Of a stretch of DNA of 64,000 nucleotides, positions 54,077 to 61,779 are shown in pieces (the first letter of the stretch is position 1; every line of letters begins with the position of its first letter). The DNA lies in contig NZ_SUHQ01000006.1 of NCBI RefSeq assembly GCF_004962245.1, positions 202,022 to 266,021 of the forward strand, read 5' to 3'. The position numbers were made by a program, and so were the translations under genes. Below the pieces are notes generated by a model. The model was not told the DNA's origin. It saw only the letters and a program-made list of their open reading frames with translations, and did not search any database. The stretch comes from Mesorhizobium sp. GTDB taxonomy: Bacteria; Pseudomonadota; Alphaproteobacteria; Rhizobiales; Rhizobiaceae.

Positions 54077-55744
54077 TCAGTTGCAGGGATTGATCGTGAA
54101 GCCGGCCCGGTATTCCGCCAGGTGCTTCTCACGGTCCGCGGGCGACATGGCACGCAGCGCATTGAGCGGCGATCCGAGCGTGTTGCCCCGCACGTCGTCC
54201 AGCGTCCACATCTCCTTGTCGTCGAAGCGCATATGCGGCTGCGGAACGAGGGTCTTGCCATCGGAGCGGACGAAGTTCAGGTCCTTGATGGCATCGGCCA
54301 GATCCCAGCCGTCATAGAGCGTCTCCCACTCGCGCTTGCCGCTGAAGCGGCCCATCGCGGGTGTCGGACGGCCCTCATATTCGTCGGCGAAGGCCACGGT
54401 CGCGGTCCACTTGTCGAGCTCGTGGGCGAAGGTGTGCAACTGGCCGTCGATCTCGCCGACAACCATATCCTCGCGGATCAGGCAGGGGACGAGGCAGGAC
54501 CAGCAACGATGCGGGTAGACGTAGCCGACGTCACTATTGAAGAGGAGGACCTTCTCGCCCTTATGGCTGAGCTTGGCGTACCATTTCCAGAAATCGCCGA
54601 ACTCCGCGTACCAGCCCGGATACTTGTGCTCGAACCATTCGAAGTCCTTGTCGGTCTGGGCTTCGATGCGCCAGAAATTGACCGGCCAGCCGACGGCGAA
54701 GAACTGTCCGACCTTGTGGACGTAGTTCTTCTTGGTGATGCGTTCCCAGGCCGCCTGGACGTCGTCGTGATGGACCTTGATGCCGTATTTCTCGAGCGGC
54801 AGCATGTAGGTGCGGTAGTAGTCCTCATAGATCCAGCGGTGCCACATTTCCGCGTAGGACTCCTTGTTCTTGTCGCGGTTGGTGGTGCCGTACTCGATGA
54901 AGGTGCCGATGGCCGCATCGACGATCGCGTGGTTCTGCCAGAAGGCGTAGCGCAGGTCGCGCTCAAGCAGCAGGTGGTTTTCCGGCTCCTTGAGCGCCGC
55001 CATCAGCAGCGAGTGGCCATTGCCGATGTGCCGGCTCTCGTCGGACTGCACCGACAGGAAGACGGTTGGCAGCGCGTAGTCGCCATTGCGGGCGGCCTCC
55101 GAGGGCATGGCGACGAACAGCGTGTTGGTGAAGGCGGTCTCGGCAACCACGGTCAGGTACATGCAGGCGGCGGTCATCGTATCGCCGGTGATAAAGCCTT
55201 CGGCGAACTGCCGGCCGATGGTCGTGGCGTAGCATTTTCCGAAGGCTTCCTCGGTGATGTCGAAGCCGGCCGGATCGATGTAGTTCTCCATGTACCATTT
55301 CTTCAGGTTCATCTGGATCGTCGAGTGGCGGAACTCATCGATCATCTGCATGGTAAAACCGGTCCTGAGCTCCTCGCCCGGCGCGATACGGGCGACCATC
55401 GCCATCGAGCGGGCAGCAGAGATTTCCGGGAACGGGATGATGGCGAGGAAGAGTTTCATCCACTCGACCCAGCGCGGTTCCACGTTGCGGAACATGTCGC
55501 CACGCAACGCCGCATCCAACGCGCCGTAGACACGATTGTCCTTCTCTTCCTGCATCGGAAAATAAGACCGCAGGACCTGTTTCATCGGGTCGCGCGGAGT
55601 CTTGTTGATCTTGTAGTCCGTCGGAAACGTCATCGCTTCCTGGACGTAGGAAGGATTCCAGCCGAGATCGGCAATCTTCTTAGTTGCCTCGCCGACGGAG
55701 ATTCCGCGTTGCGAGGTAATCTTGTTGAGCGTCAGAGACGTCAT
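54077..55744 (-). CDS. prmA: Soluble di-iron monooxygenase large (alpha) subunit PrmA/MimA
   Basis: 555 residues. The diiron ligands are all visible: Glu107 (FPEISA), Glu137/His140 (DEFRH), Glu202 (AETAF), Glu236/His239 (DESRH). The overall sequence, with SQRGISVGEATKKIADLGWNP at the start and CWSCLVPCLIRED later, fits group-5 enzymes that hydroxylate propane, acetone or phenol; the natural substrate here is undetermined. ATG 55744 is nine bases from GGAGG; an ATG six bases upstream is too close. First gene of the operon, about 290 bases from its predicted sigma-54 promoter. Confidence 0.93.
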   Translation of the reverse strand: MTSLTLNKITSQRGISVGEATKKIADLGWNPSYVQEAMTFPTDYKINKTPRDPMKQVLRSYFPMQEEKDNRVYGALDAALRGDMFRNVEPRWVEWMKLFLAIIPFPEISAARSMAMVARIAPGEELRTGFTMQMIDEFRHSTIQMNLKKWYMENYIDPAGFDITEEAFGKCYATTIGRQFAEGFITGDTMTAACMYLTVVAETAFTNTLFVAMPSEAARNGDYALPTVFLSVQSDESRHIGNGHSLLMAALKEPENHLLLERDLRYAFWQNHAIVDAAIGTFIEYGTTNRDKNKESYAEMWHRWIYEDYYRTYMLPLEKYGIKVHHDDVQAAWERITKKNYVHKVGQFFAVGWPVNFWRIEAQTDKDFEWFEHKYPGWYAEFGDFWKWYAKLSHKGEKVLLFNSDVGYVYPHRCWSCLVPCLIREDMVVGEIDGQLHTFAHELDKWTATVAFADEYEGRPTPAMGRFSGKREWETLYDGWDLADAIKDLNFVRSDGKTLVPQPHMRFDDKEMWTLDDVRGNTLGSPLNALRAMSPADREKHLAEYRAGFTINPCN

Positions 55745-56040
55745 GGTCATAAGCCTCCACCAGGTTTGAGCCGCAGGTCCCTTGACCCCGGCATGAGGCG
55801 GCACACAGCACCGCCAGTGAGAGTGCGAACGGCATGACAAAGGGTTGCGCGTTCAGGCGCGACTCATGGTCCGGCCATTCAAGTGGATCGTGGCAAAGGT
55901 TCTCGAGGGCAGGGACCGCGGCGCCAACCGCACTTGCGATGGGCGTATCGAAGCGGACGTGACTTGTCCCTGCTTCCTCCGTTCCTTCGTTCTTTTGGCA
56001 CCGCGTCAAAGCGCGATGGGCTTCTTGTGGAAATGAACAA

Positions 56041-56056
56041 AGCAAGCGCCGTGCCA
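56041..56056 (-). promoter_or_regulatory. Sigma-54 (-24/-12) promoter of the monooxygenase operon
   Basis: Minus strand TGGCACGGCGCTTGCT matches the RpoN consensus TGGCAC-N5-TTGCW exactly. Transcription would begin near 56030 and give a leader of about 285 bases before prmA. The activator is probably the AcoR-like protein encoded at 44601-46688. The long leader shows no gene. Confidence 0.8.
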
Positions 56057-56141
56057 GATTGGAAATAGGGCCTACCGTCGGCCTTCAAGCAGAAACAAAG
56101 CTGTTTTCGATATCTGAAAAGACAGCCGACCGTAACGTTCT

Positions 56142-56178
56142 TTTACAATTGTAAATTACACCTGTAATATTTACAATT
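56142..56178. promoter_or_regulatory. Palindrome array with TGTAA/TTACA half-sites (activator-binding region)
   Basis: TTTACAATTGTAAA (56142-56155) is a perfect 14-base palindrome. ATTACACCTGTAAT (about 56156-56168, sharing bases at the edges) and the outer arms AATTGTAAAT (56147-56156) / ATTTACAATT (56169-56178) add further symmetry. The block is 85-135 bases upstream of the sigma-54 element, the usual place for enhancer binding of an AcoR/PrmR-type activator. Confidence 0.65.
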
Positions 56179-56189
56179 ATTTCGCAATT

Positions 56190-56219
56190 GCAGCATATTG
56201 CTTAGCACCTGCAGCATAT
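56190..56219. repeat. Direct repeat GCAGCATAT, two copies 21 bases apart
   Basis: GCAGCATAT at 56190-56198 and 56211-56219, two helical turns apart, between the palindrome array and the start of the divergent operon. May be a second regulator site or part of the divergent promoter; a TATACT -10 candidate is at 56258-56263. Confidence 0.4.
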
Positions 56220-56310
56220 GTAAAAATACATTTCATCTATTCAATTTACCACCTTCCTATACTATTTGAGCGCAACAGCCCATGAAGGGGCCTAACGCTG
56301 AAGAGAGACC

Positions 56311-56787
56311 ATGCCCAACGACAAGGACAGCCGTCAGCCACCAGAGCCGATGTCGAGCGAGGCCTGCGGCGTCACCGGCGATCTTGTCAGGCTGATGCCC
56401 CGCGACCTGGTCTTTGTCATGCGCTTCATGGGCGAGAGCCAGTACCGCCTGCAGAGCCACTTCCAGGACTTCATCCGAGCCGAGCTTGCCGCCAGCGGCA
56501 TCACCACGGAAACGCATCCGATGATCCATCTGTTCATCGAGAACCATGCGATCCTGCTGCGCGAATTCGTGTTTTCCGGTGTTTCGCTGTCGCGCCAGTT
56601 CCGAATCGACGAGATCGAGCACCTCACCGGCGACACGACATCGATGATCCGGGTCGACATATGGGATCAGCTCAAGAGCCACATCGAAACGGCCGAAAAG
56701 CAATTCCAATCGCAGGCCGGCACGTTGCCCAAATTGCTGTCGGCTTTCGAAAAGCCGCCGGGATCGGCGCCTGGAAGCGAAGAATGA
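56311..56787 (+). CDS. Unrecognised protein, first gene of an operon divergent from prmA
   Basis: 158 residues. After a Pro-rich start, the body GVTGDLVRLMPRDLVFVMRFMGESQYRLQSHFQDFIRAEL is amphipathic helix, followed by HPMIHLFIENHAILLREFVFSGVSLSRQFRIDEIEHLTGDTTSMIRVDIWDQLKSHIETAEKQF. No signal peptide or membrane segment; probably cytosolic. GAAGAGAGA precedes the ATG. Twelve bases separate its stop from the next gene. I do not recognise the family. Confidence 0.65.
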   Translation: MPNDKDSRQPPEPMSSEACGVTGDLVRLMPRDLVFVMRFMGESQYRLQSHFQDFIRAELAASGITTETHPMIHLFIENHAILLREFVFSGVSLSRQFRIDEIEHLTGDTTSMIRVDIWDQLKSHIETAEKQFQSQAGTLPKLLSAFEKPPGSAPGSEE

Positions 56788-56799
56788 CAGGAGGATCCC

Positions 56800-57111
56800 A
56801 TGCGTCAAACTGCCGAGCGTGACGCGCTGCTCGCCCGGCGGCTGGCACTCGTCGCCAACGTTTCCGCGCTCACTGCCGAGGCGCTGCGGCTCAATCAGAA
56901 ACGCGCCGGTGTCGAGATGGATGTGCTGCGCCTGGAACTCGAAATCGGCAGGAGCGGCGCCAGCGCGCAACTGGTGCAGGATTTGCATGAGGCGGAGGAG
57001 AGAGCCGCGGCGGCCATGCAGGCATGCGCTGCGTGCGAGCAACGCATCGTCGCGGCGGAAGGCGACGTCGAGGACGTCGACCGCAGCCTCGCGGCGACCG
57101 AAGGTAACTGA
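56800..57111 (+). CDS. Small coiled-coil protein
   Basis: 103 residues, almost entirely heptad-patterned: RLALVANVSALTAEALRLNQKRAGVEMDVLRLELEIG, then LHEAEERAAAAMQACAACEQRIVAAEGDVEDVDRSLAA. Likely forms a long coiled coil and could scaffold the neighbouring proteins. AGGAGG-like site (ACAGGAGGATCCC) precedes the ATG. Second gene of the unrecognised operon. Contains a CAAC pair of cysteines. Confidence 0.65.
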   Translation: MRQTAERDALLARRLALVANVSALTAEALRLNQKRAGVEMDVLRLELEIGRSGASAQLVQDLHEAEERAAAAMQACAACEQRIVAAEGDVEDVDRSLAATEGN

Positions 57112-57125
57112 CGAAGGGAATGGTC

Positions 57126-58253
57126 ATGAACCAGCACGCGATACAGAACCTGACCTTGTTCGACCTTCTGGCGCGAAGCTGGCATCGCGCGTCGGCGATC
57201 GCCGATCTGCGCTTCAGCGCCGATGGCTCGGCTGTTGCATTCACCTGCGTGGACGGAACGGTCGCCATCGCTGCGGTTGCCGACCATGAGCCGCCCGAGT
57301 CGCGAATTAGGGTGAGCGGCGATCTCGGCCAGACGACGATCCGCCCGCGGGAGAAGCCACCGGCGCCGTTGATCGCCACCGTCGCGTTGGGGGATGGAGA
57401 CGTCCCGCTCGCCAGCTACCTTCGGTCCGGATTCCTCGTCGGAACGGCGGGCGGCGAAGCGGCGCATCTGACTGCGGGCGGAGATGTTGTTGAGGCGCTG
57501 GTGAAGATCGATGGACCGATCGTCGCCATCGACCATAGTGCCAAGGCGGCGGCGACGGCCGTCAGCAACGGCCAGGATGTCTTCCTGTCGCGCAACCGAG
57601 ACGATGCGATAAGATTGCGACACGGAGCGACACAGCCCACGGAGACTCTCGCCTTTTCGCCAGACGGGCAGCGCCTAGCCAGCGGCCGGGATAATGGACT
57701 ATCGATCTGGGCGGTCGACGGCGACGCGGCCCCGATACGCGAGGTGTCTTTTTCGGCGCGCCCGGTATCGATCCGCTGGAGTGGCGACGGCACATGGCTG
57801 GCCTGTGGGCTCGAAGCCGGGGGCTTTGCCCTGGTCAGCGTAGCCGATGGCCGGACTGACATTGTCGCGGGATTTCCGTCACCGGTCCGGACGGTGTGCT
57901 GGAGCCTGCCGGACAATGCGCTGTTCGCATCGGGCGCATTCCGGATCGCCGGCTGGTCGATGACCGCCCCTCCCCTTGGCGACAAAAAGTCTGGCGCACT
58001 GGAGACGGGTCGCACCGGGCTGGTTTTGATCGAAACAGTGGCGGCGCACCCGCAGAAGAAACTCATCGCGGCCGGCTACGCCAACGGCCGGATAAGCATC
58101 GCCCAGATCGGCGCGCCGGGTGAACTCCTCGTCAGACCCTTGGGCAGCGCGGTGACCGCGCTTGCCTGGTCCGGCGACGGGCGGCAGCTGGCGGTGGGCG
58201 CCGTCGACGGCACCGCCGCGATCGTCACCTTTCCCGCGCAGATGTTCAAATAG
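57126..58253 (+). CDS. Cytosolic WD40-repeat beta-propeller protein
   Basis: 375 residues without a signal peptide. Blades are marked by IADLRFSADGSAVAFTCVDGTVAI, LAFSPDGQRLASGRDNGLSIWAVDG, IRWSGDGTWLACGLEAGGFALVSV, VAAHPQKKLIAAGYANGRISIA and ALAWSGDGRQLAVGAVDGTAAI, consistent with about seven blades. ATG 57126 lies six or seven bases after AAGGGA and is preferred to ATG 57120. A protein-protein interaction platform by family; partners unknown. Third gene of the operon. Confidence 0.8.
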   Translation: MNQHAIQNLTLFDLLARSWHRASAIADLRFSADGSAVAFTCVDGTVAIAAVADHEPPESRIRVSGDLGQTTIRPREKPPAPLIATVALGDGDVPLASYLRSGFLVGTAGGEAAHLTAGGDVVEALVKIDGPIVAIDHSAKAAATAVSNGQDVFLSRNRDDAIRLRHGATQPTETLAFSPDGQRLASGRDNGLSIWAVDGDAAPIREVSFSARPVSIRWSGDGTWLACGLEAGGFALVSVADGRTDIVAGFPSPVRTVCWSLPDNALFASGAFRIAGWSMTAPPLGDKKSGALETGRTGLVLIETVAAHPQKKLIAAGYANGRISIAQIGAPGELLVRPLGSAVTALAWSGDGRQLAVGAVDGTAAIVTFPAQMFK

Positions 58254-58286
58254 CGGAAGCAGATCCGCAAGAAACAGGAGGAAAAA

Positions 58287-58460
58287 ATGCAAACCGAATC
58301 CACGCCCGAGGACGAGAGCAAGGACGAGTTTTTCGAACGACTCGCCAGGCTGTCGGAAGAAATGGTGGCCAAGCACGGCAAGGATTTCAGTATGGGTGCG
58401 CTGGTGCTCGCCGCTCGCTGGATCGCCGAAAATCGCGTCGGCCAATTGAAGACCAACTAA
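58287..58460 (+). CDS. Small helical protein, last gene of the unrecognised operon
   Basis: 57 residues: acidic start (QTESTPEDESKDE) then FFERLARLSEEMVAKHGKDFSMGALVLAARWIAENRVGQLKTN, two likely helices. A strong AGGAGG six-base spaced site precedes ATG 58287, which supports a real gene despite its size. No family recognised. Confidence 0.6.
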   Translation: MQTESTPEDESKDEFFERLARLSEEMVAKHGKDFSMGALVLAARWIAENRVGQLKTN

Positions 58461-58618
58461 GGTTCGGACCCATAAGGGGAATTGAATGCCCTAGGCGCGG
58501 CAGAGCGTCCGGACATGCGATGTCTGTTGTTCTCCGTGGTGCCCCGGCTGGTGCCCGACGAAGAGCTTCAAGCAATGGCATGCTCGGCGACTGCGGGGCC
58601 CTACGGGAGAGGCACAAC

Positions 58619-59929
58619 TTACTCTTCTCTGAAGGCCCGCTGAATCTGGTCGGTCAGAGGTTTTACGAGATAAGACAACATCGTGCGGCTGCCGGTCGAA
58701 AAGAATACTTCGACAGGCATGCCTGGCGCCAGAACCAGGCCTTTCAGCCTGGTAAGTTCGGTGCGTGGCAGGCTGAGACGCACAGTATAGAAGCCGGCGC
58801 CGCTTTGCTCATCGATGCTGAGATCCGGGGAAATCTCACGGACCACACCATCTAGCTCTGGCGTTATCCGCTGGTTGAAGGCCGAAAGCCGCAAGGTTGC
58901 GCTCTGCCTTGGCGCCAGCTGATCGATATCCTGCGGAGCCACACGCGCCTCGACGGTCAGGTCGTCGGTGACCGGCACAATGAGCATGATGAGCTCTCCG
59001 GGAGAAACAACACCACCGACTGTGTGCACACCGAGCTGATGAACGACGCCGGCCTGCGGGCTGCGTATATCGATCCGCTTGAGCTGATCTTCGGCCGAAA
59101 CCTTGCGCTCGACGAATTCAGAAATCTTTGCCTGGACCTCACGCAGTTCGCTCGCCACTTCGCTCCGCAACTCCTGATCGATCTGAATGATCTGCAGACG
59201 GATTTCGGATGTGCGGCCCTTCGATTGCGCGATGGACGCAGTCAGCTGTCCGTGCTCGCCTTCGAGCCGGACGGCATCGCGTTCGAGTGCGGTTATGCGG
59301 TCAATTGAGACCAGCTTGCGTTGCCAGAGTTTGCGCATCCCCTCAAGTTCAGACCCGATCAACTCGATTTCCCGGCTTTTGGCATCCTTTTGCTCGGTCA
59401 AGCCGGAAACTTCTTCAGCGAGCTGAGCGATACGCTCGCTCAGTTGAGCCTTCTGACCAGCGCGTGCTTGCCGGCGAAATTCGAACAACGACTGTTCGCC
59501 GGCCATCGCATGCCCGATCTCGGGATCGTCCTGCCGCGAGGTCAGCGAGGATGGAAAGGCGATGGTGTCGGTGCCACCACGCTCGGCCTCGAGGCGCGCC
59601 AAACGGGCCTCGAATTCGTCCAGGCTCTTCGTGACGATCGCCAGATTGGCCCGAGTGACGGTCTCATCGAGGCGGATCAGGATCTGGCCTGCCTTTACGG
59701 CATCGCCTTCCCGGATCAAGATTTCACCGACAACGCCGCCCGTCGGATGCTGGACCTTCTTGACGCTGGAATCGACGACCAGCTTTCCCGAAGCAATCAC
59801 GGCCCCGGAGATCTCGGTGACGGCGGCCAAGCTTCCCGCGCCACCAATCAGAAGGATGCAAACTGCGACCCCACCAAGCAGATAGCGCCGAATGGTCCGG
59901 TCAATGGCGGATGCAGGGCGGCGTGCCAT
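58619..59929 (-). CDS. prsE: Type I secretion membrane fusion protein (HlyD/PrsE family)
   Basis: 436 residues: one N-terminal membrane helix (YLLGGVAVCILLIGGAGSLAAV), lipoyl-like segment VQHPTGGVVGEILIREGDAVKAGQ, a long coiled coil (about 110-280) and a C-terminal barrel with RSPQAGVVHQLGVHTVGGVVSPGE and LVLAPGMPVEVFF. Bridges the inner-membrane ABC protein to an outer-membrane TolC, which is not in the window. Its ATG overlaps the ABC gene stop (TGATG). Confidence 0.9.
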   Translation of the reverse strand: MARRPASAIDRTIRRYLLGGVAVCILLIGGAGSLAAVTEISGAVIASGKLVVDSSVKKVQHPTGGVVGEILIREGDAVKAGQILIRLDETVTRANLAIVTKSLDEFEARLARLEAERGGTDTIAFPSSLTSRQDDPEIGHAMAGEQSLFEFRRQARAGQKAQLSERIAQLAEEVSGLTEQKDAKSREIELIGSELEGMRKLWQRKLVSIDRITALERDAVRLEGEHGQLTASIAQSKGRTSEIRLQIIQIDQELRSEVASELREVQAKISEFVERKVSAEDQLKRIDIRSPQAGVVHQLGVHTVGGVVSPGELIMLIVPVTDDLTVEARVAPQDIDQLAPRQSATLRLSAFNQRITPELDGVVREISPDLSIDEQSGAGFYTVRLSLPRTELTRLKGLVLAPGMPVEVFFSTGSRTMLSYLVKPLTDQIQRAFREE

Positions 59930-61674
59930 CAGGATGCAGATCCTTCAGGACCAGAGACGACCTTCAGAGGAACACCTGCCGGACGGGTTACCTTGTTCAA
60001 GACATCATTCTTCGGGCCAAACACTTGGATCCGGCCATTTGCCATGACCAGGATTTGATCCAGGCTGGCAAGCGCGCTCGGCCGATGTGCCACCACGACG
60101 GCAATGCCGCCGCGTGCACGCACACCCTGGATTGCTTCCGTCAAGGCGGCTTCGCCTTCCGCGTCAAGGTTGGAATTCGGCTCATCGAGGATGACCAGGA
60201 ACGGATCGCCGTAGAGAGCCCGGGCGAGCGCAACCCGCTGCCTCTGGCCAGCCGAAAGCGCCGACCCGGCCTCGCCAATCCGCGTCTCGTAGCCTTCCGG
60301 CAGATGGATGACGAGATCATGGACCCCGGCGGCTCGCGCAGCCTCGAGTATCTTGTCGGATGGCGCTCCCGGTTCGAAGCGCGCGATATTCTCGGCAATG
60401 GTGCCGTCGAACAGTTGCACATCCTGCGGCAGGTAGCCGACATGATTGCCCAGTTCTTCCGGCGACCATTGGTCGAGCGTTGCGCCATCCAGCCTGACGG
60501 TTCCGCGGACTGGGAGCCATATGCCGGCAATCGTACGGACGAGCGACGATTTGCCCGAAGCGCTTGGTCCGACGATGCCCAGGCCAGCACCCTTTTCCAA
60601 TGCAAAGGTGACGTCTTGCACGACCACGCGGGGTTCGCCCGGCGGTGTGACGCTGAGGCCTTCGACCGCAAGAGCAGATATAGGCGCCGTTAGCGAGACA
60701 CTTGTTGTGGTTTTGGGAAGCAGCGCCAAAAGCTGCGTTAGCCGGGCCCATGCCTGACGCGCGGTGACGAAGCCCTTCCAGTGGGCGATAGCCAGTTCGA
60801 TCGGCGCGAGCGCCCGGCTCATCATGATCGAACTGGCGATCATGATCCCGGCTGTGGCTTGCTGATGAATGACCAGGTAGGCGCCAATCGCCAGGATGCC
60901 CGACTGCAGCATCATGCGCAGGACCTTCGAGAGCGTTCCGAGGGTCCCAGCCAGATCGCTGGCTTTCGCATTCGTGTTGAGGTACTCGGCGTTGACGCTG
61001 GACCAGCGCTCAGCGATGCGCGTGCCAAAGCCCATAGCCTGCAGAACCTCGGCATTGCGACGCGTCGCCTCCGCAAGCGTGTTGCGCGCTGCGGCCTGGC
61101 CGTTGGCCCTTCTTGCAGGCTCTCTTGTGCGCGCTTCGGCAAACAACGTCAGGCTGAAGAGTATGACTGCGCCGGCCAGTGCCGTCATCCCGATCCAGAA
61201 GTGGAACAGGAAGCAGATCGCGAGATAGAGCGGCATCCACGGCAGGTCGAAAAGCGCGATCGGGCCAGCGCTCGACAGAAACGACCGCACCTGGTCCAGG
61301 TCGCGCAATGACTGAAGGCCGTCGCCTGCGAGCTTGGTGCGCAACGGCAAATGCATAAGGGCGGTATAGACCTGTCCGCTCAATTGCGCGTCCAGGGCCA
61401 TTCCAATACGCACGAGCAGCCGCGACCGGATGAGTTCAAGAACGCCCTGGAAAACAAAGAGGGTGCCGGCAAACACCGCAAGCCCGATGAGCGTCGGCAC
61501 ACTGCGGCCAGGTATGACGCGATCGTAGACCTGCAGCATGAAGAACGAGCCGGTCAGTGCCAGAACATTGACGACGCCGCTCATCAAGGCAATTCCCGCC
61601 AACGCTCGCCGGAAGGAAGCCAGAACCGCTGCCAGGGTTGTTCGCGGCGGCTCGGATGGATGGGGATGCGACAT
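59929..61674 (-). CDS. prsD: Type I secretion ABC transporter (PrsD family)
   Basis: 581 residues from ATG 61674 (GAAGGCG upstream). N-terminal transmembrane half (GIALMSGVVNVLALTGSFFMLQVYDRVIPGRS), C-terminal ATPase with GPSASGKSSLVRTIAG (about 367), LSAGQRQRVALARALYG signature and LVILDEPNSNLD. No C39 peptidase domain, as in PrtD/PrsD exporters of RTX proteins. Coupled to the adaptor gene and about 105 bases after the RTX hydrolase gene, its likely substrate. Confidence 0.92.
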   Translation of the reverse strand: MSHPHPSEPPRTTLAAVLASFRRALAGIALMSGVVNVLALTGSFFMLQVYDRVIPGRSVPTLIGLAVFAGTLFVFQGVLELIRSRLLVRIGMALDAQLSGQVYTALMHLPLRTKLAGDGLQSLRDLDQVRSFLSSAGPIALFDLPWMPLYLAICFLFHFWIGMTALAGAVILFSLTLFAEARTREPARRANGQAAARNTLAEATRRNAEVLQAMGFGTRIAERWSSVNAEYLNTNAKASDLAGTLGTLSKVLRMMLQSGILAIGAYLVIHQQATAGIMIASSIMMSRALAPIELAIAHWKGFVTARQAWARLTQLLALLPKTTTSVSLTAPISALAVEGLSVTPPGEPRVVVQDVTFALEKGAGLGIVGPSASGKSSLVRTIAGIWLPVRGTVRLDGATLDQWSPEELGNHVGYLPQDVQLFDGTIAENIARFEPGAPSDKILEAARAAGVHDLVIHLPEGYETRIGEAGSALSAGQRQRVALARALYGDPFLVILDEPNSNLDAEGEAALTEAIQGVRARGGIAVVVAHRPSALASLDQILVMANGRIQVFGPKNDVLNKVTRPAGVPLKVVSGPEGSAS

Positions 61675-61779
61675 CGCCTTCACATCAGTCCCAGTTCAGT
61701 CTCAGGCGGCAATGATCGCGCCCGAAATCAGGCCTGATGCCGAACGTGCCCGTTCCGAACCCATCGTCGGGTGTTACGT

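Noticed and set aside
54122..55837. 571-residue open frame antisense to prmA
   Set aside because: High-GC antisense shadow: prmA on the other strand has all diiron motifs, and the shadow has no ribosome site or recognisable domain.
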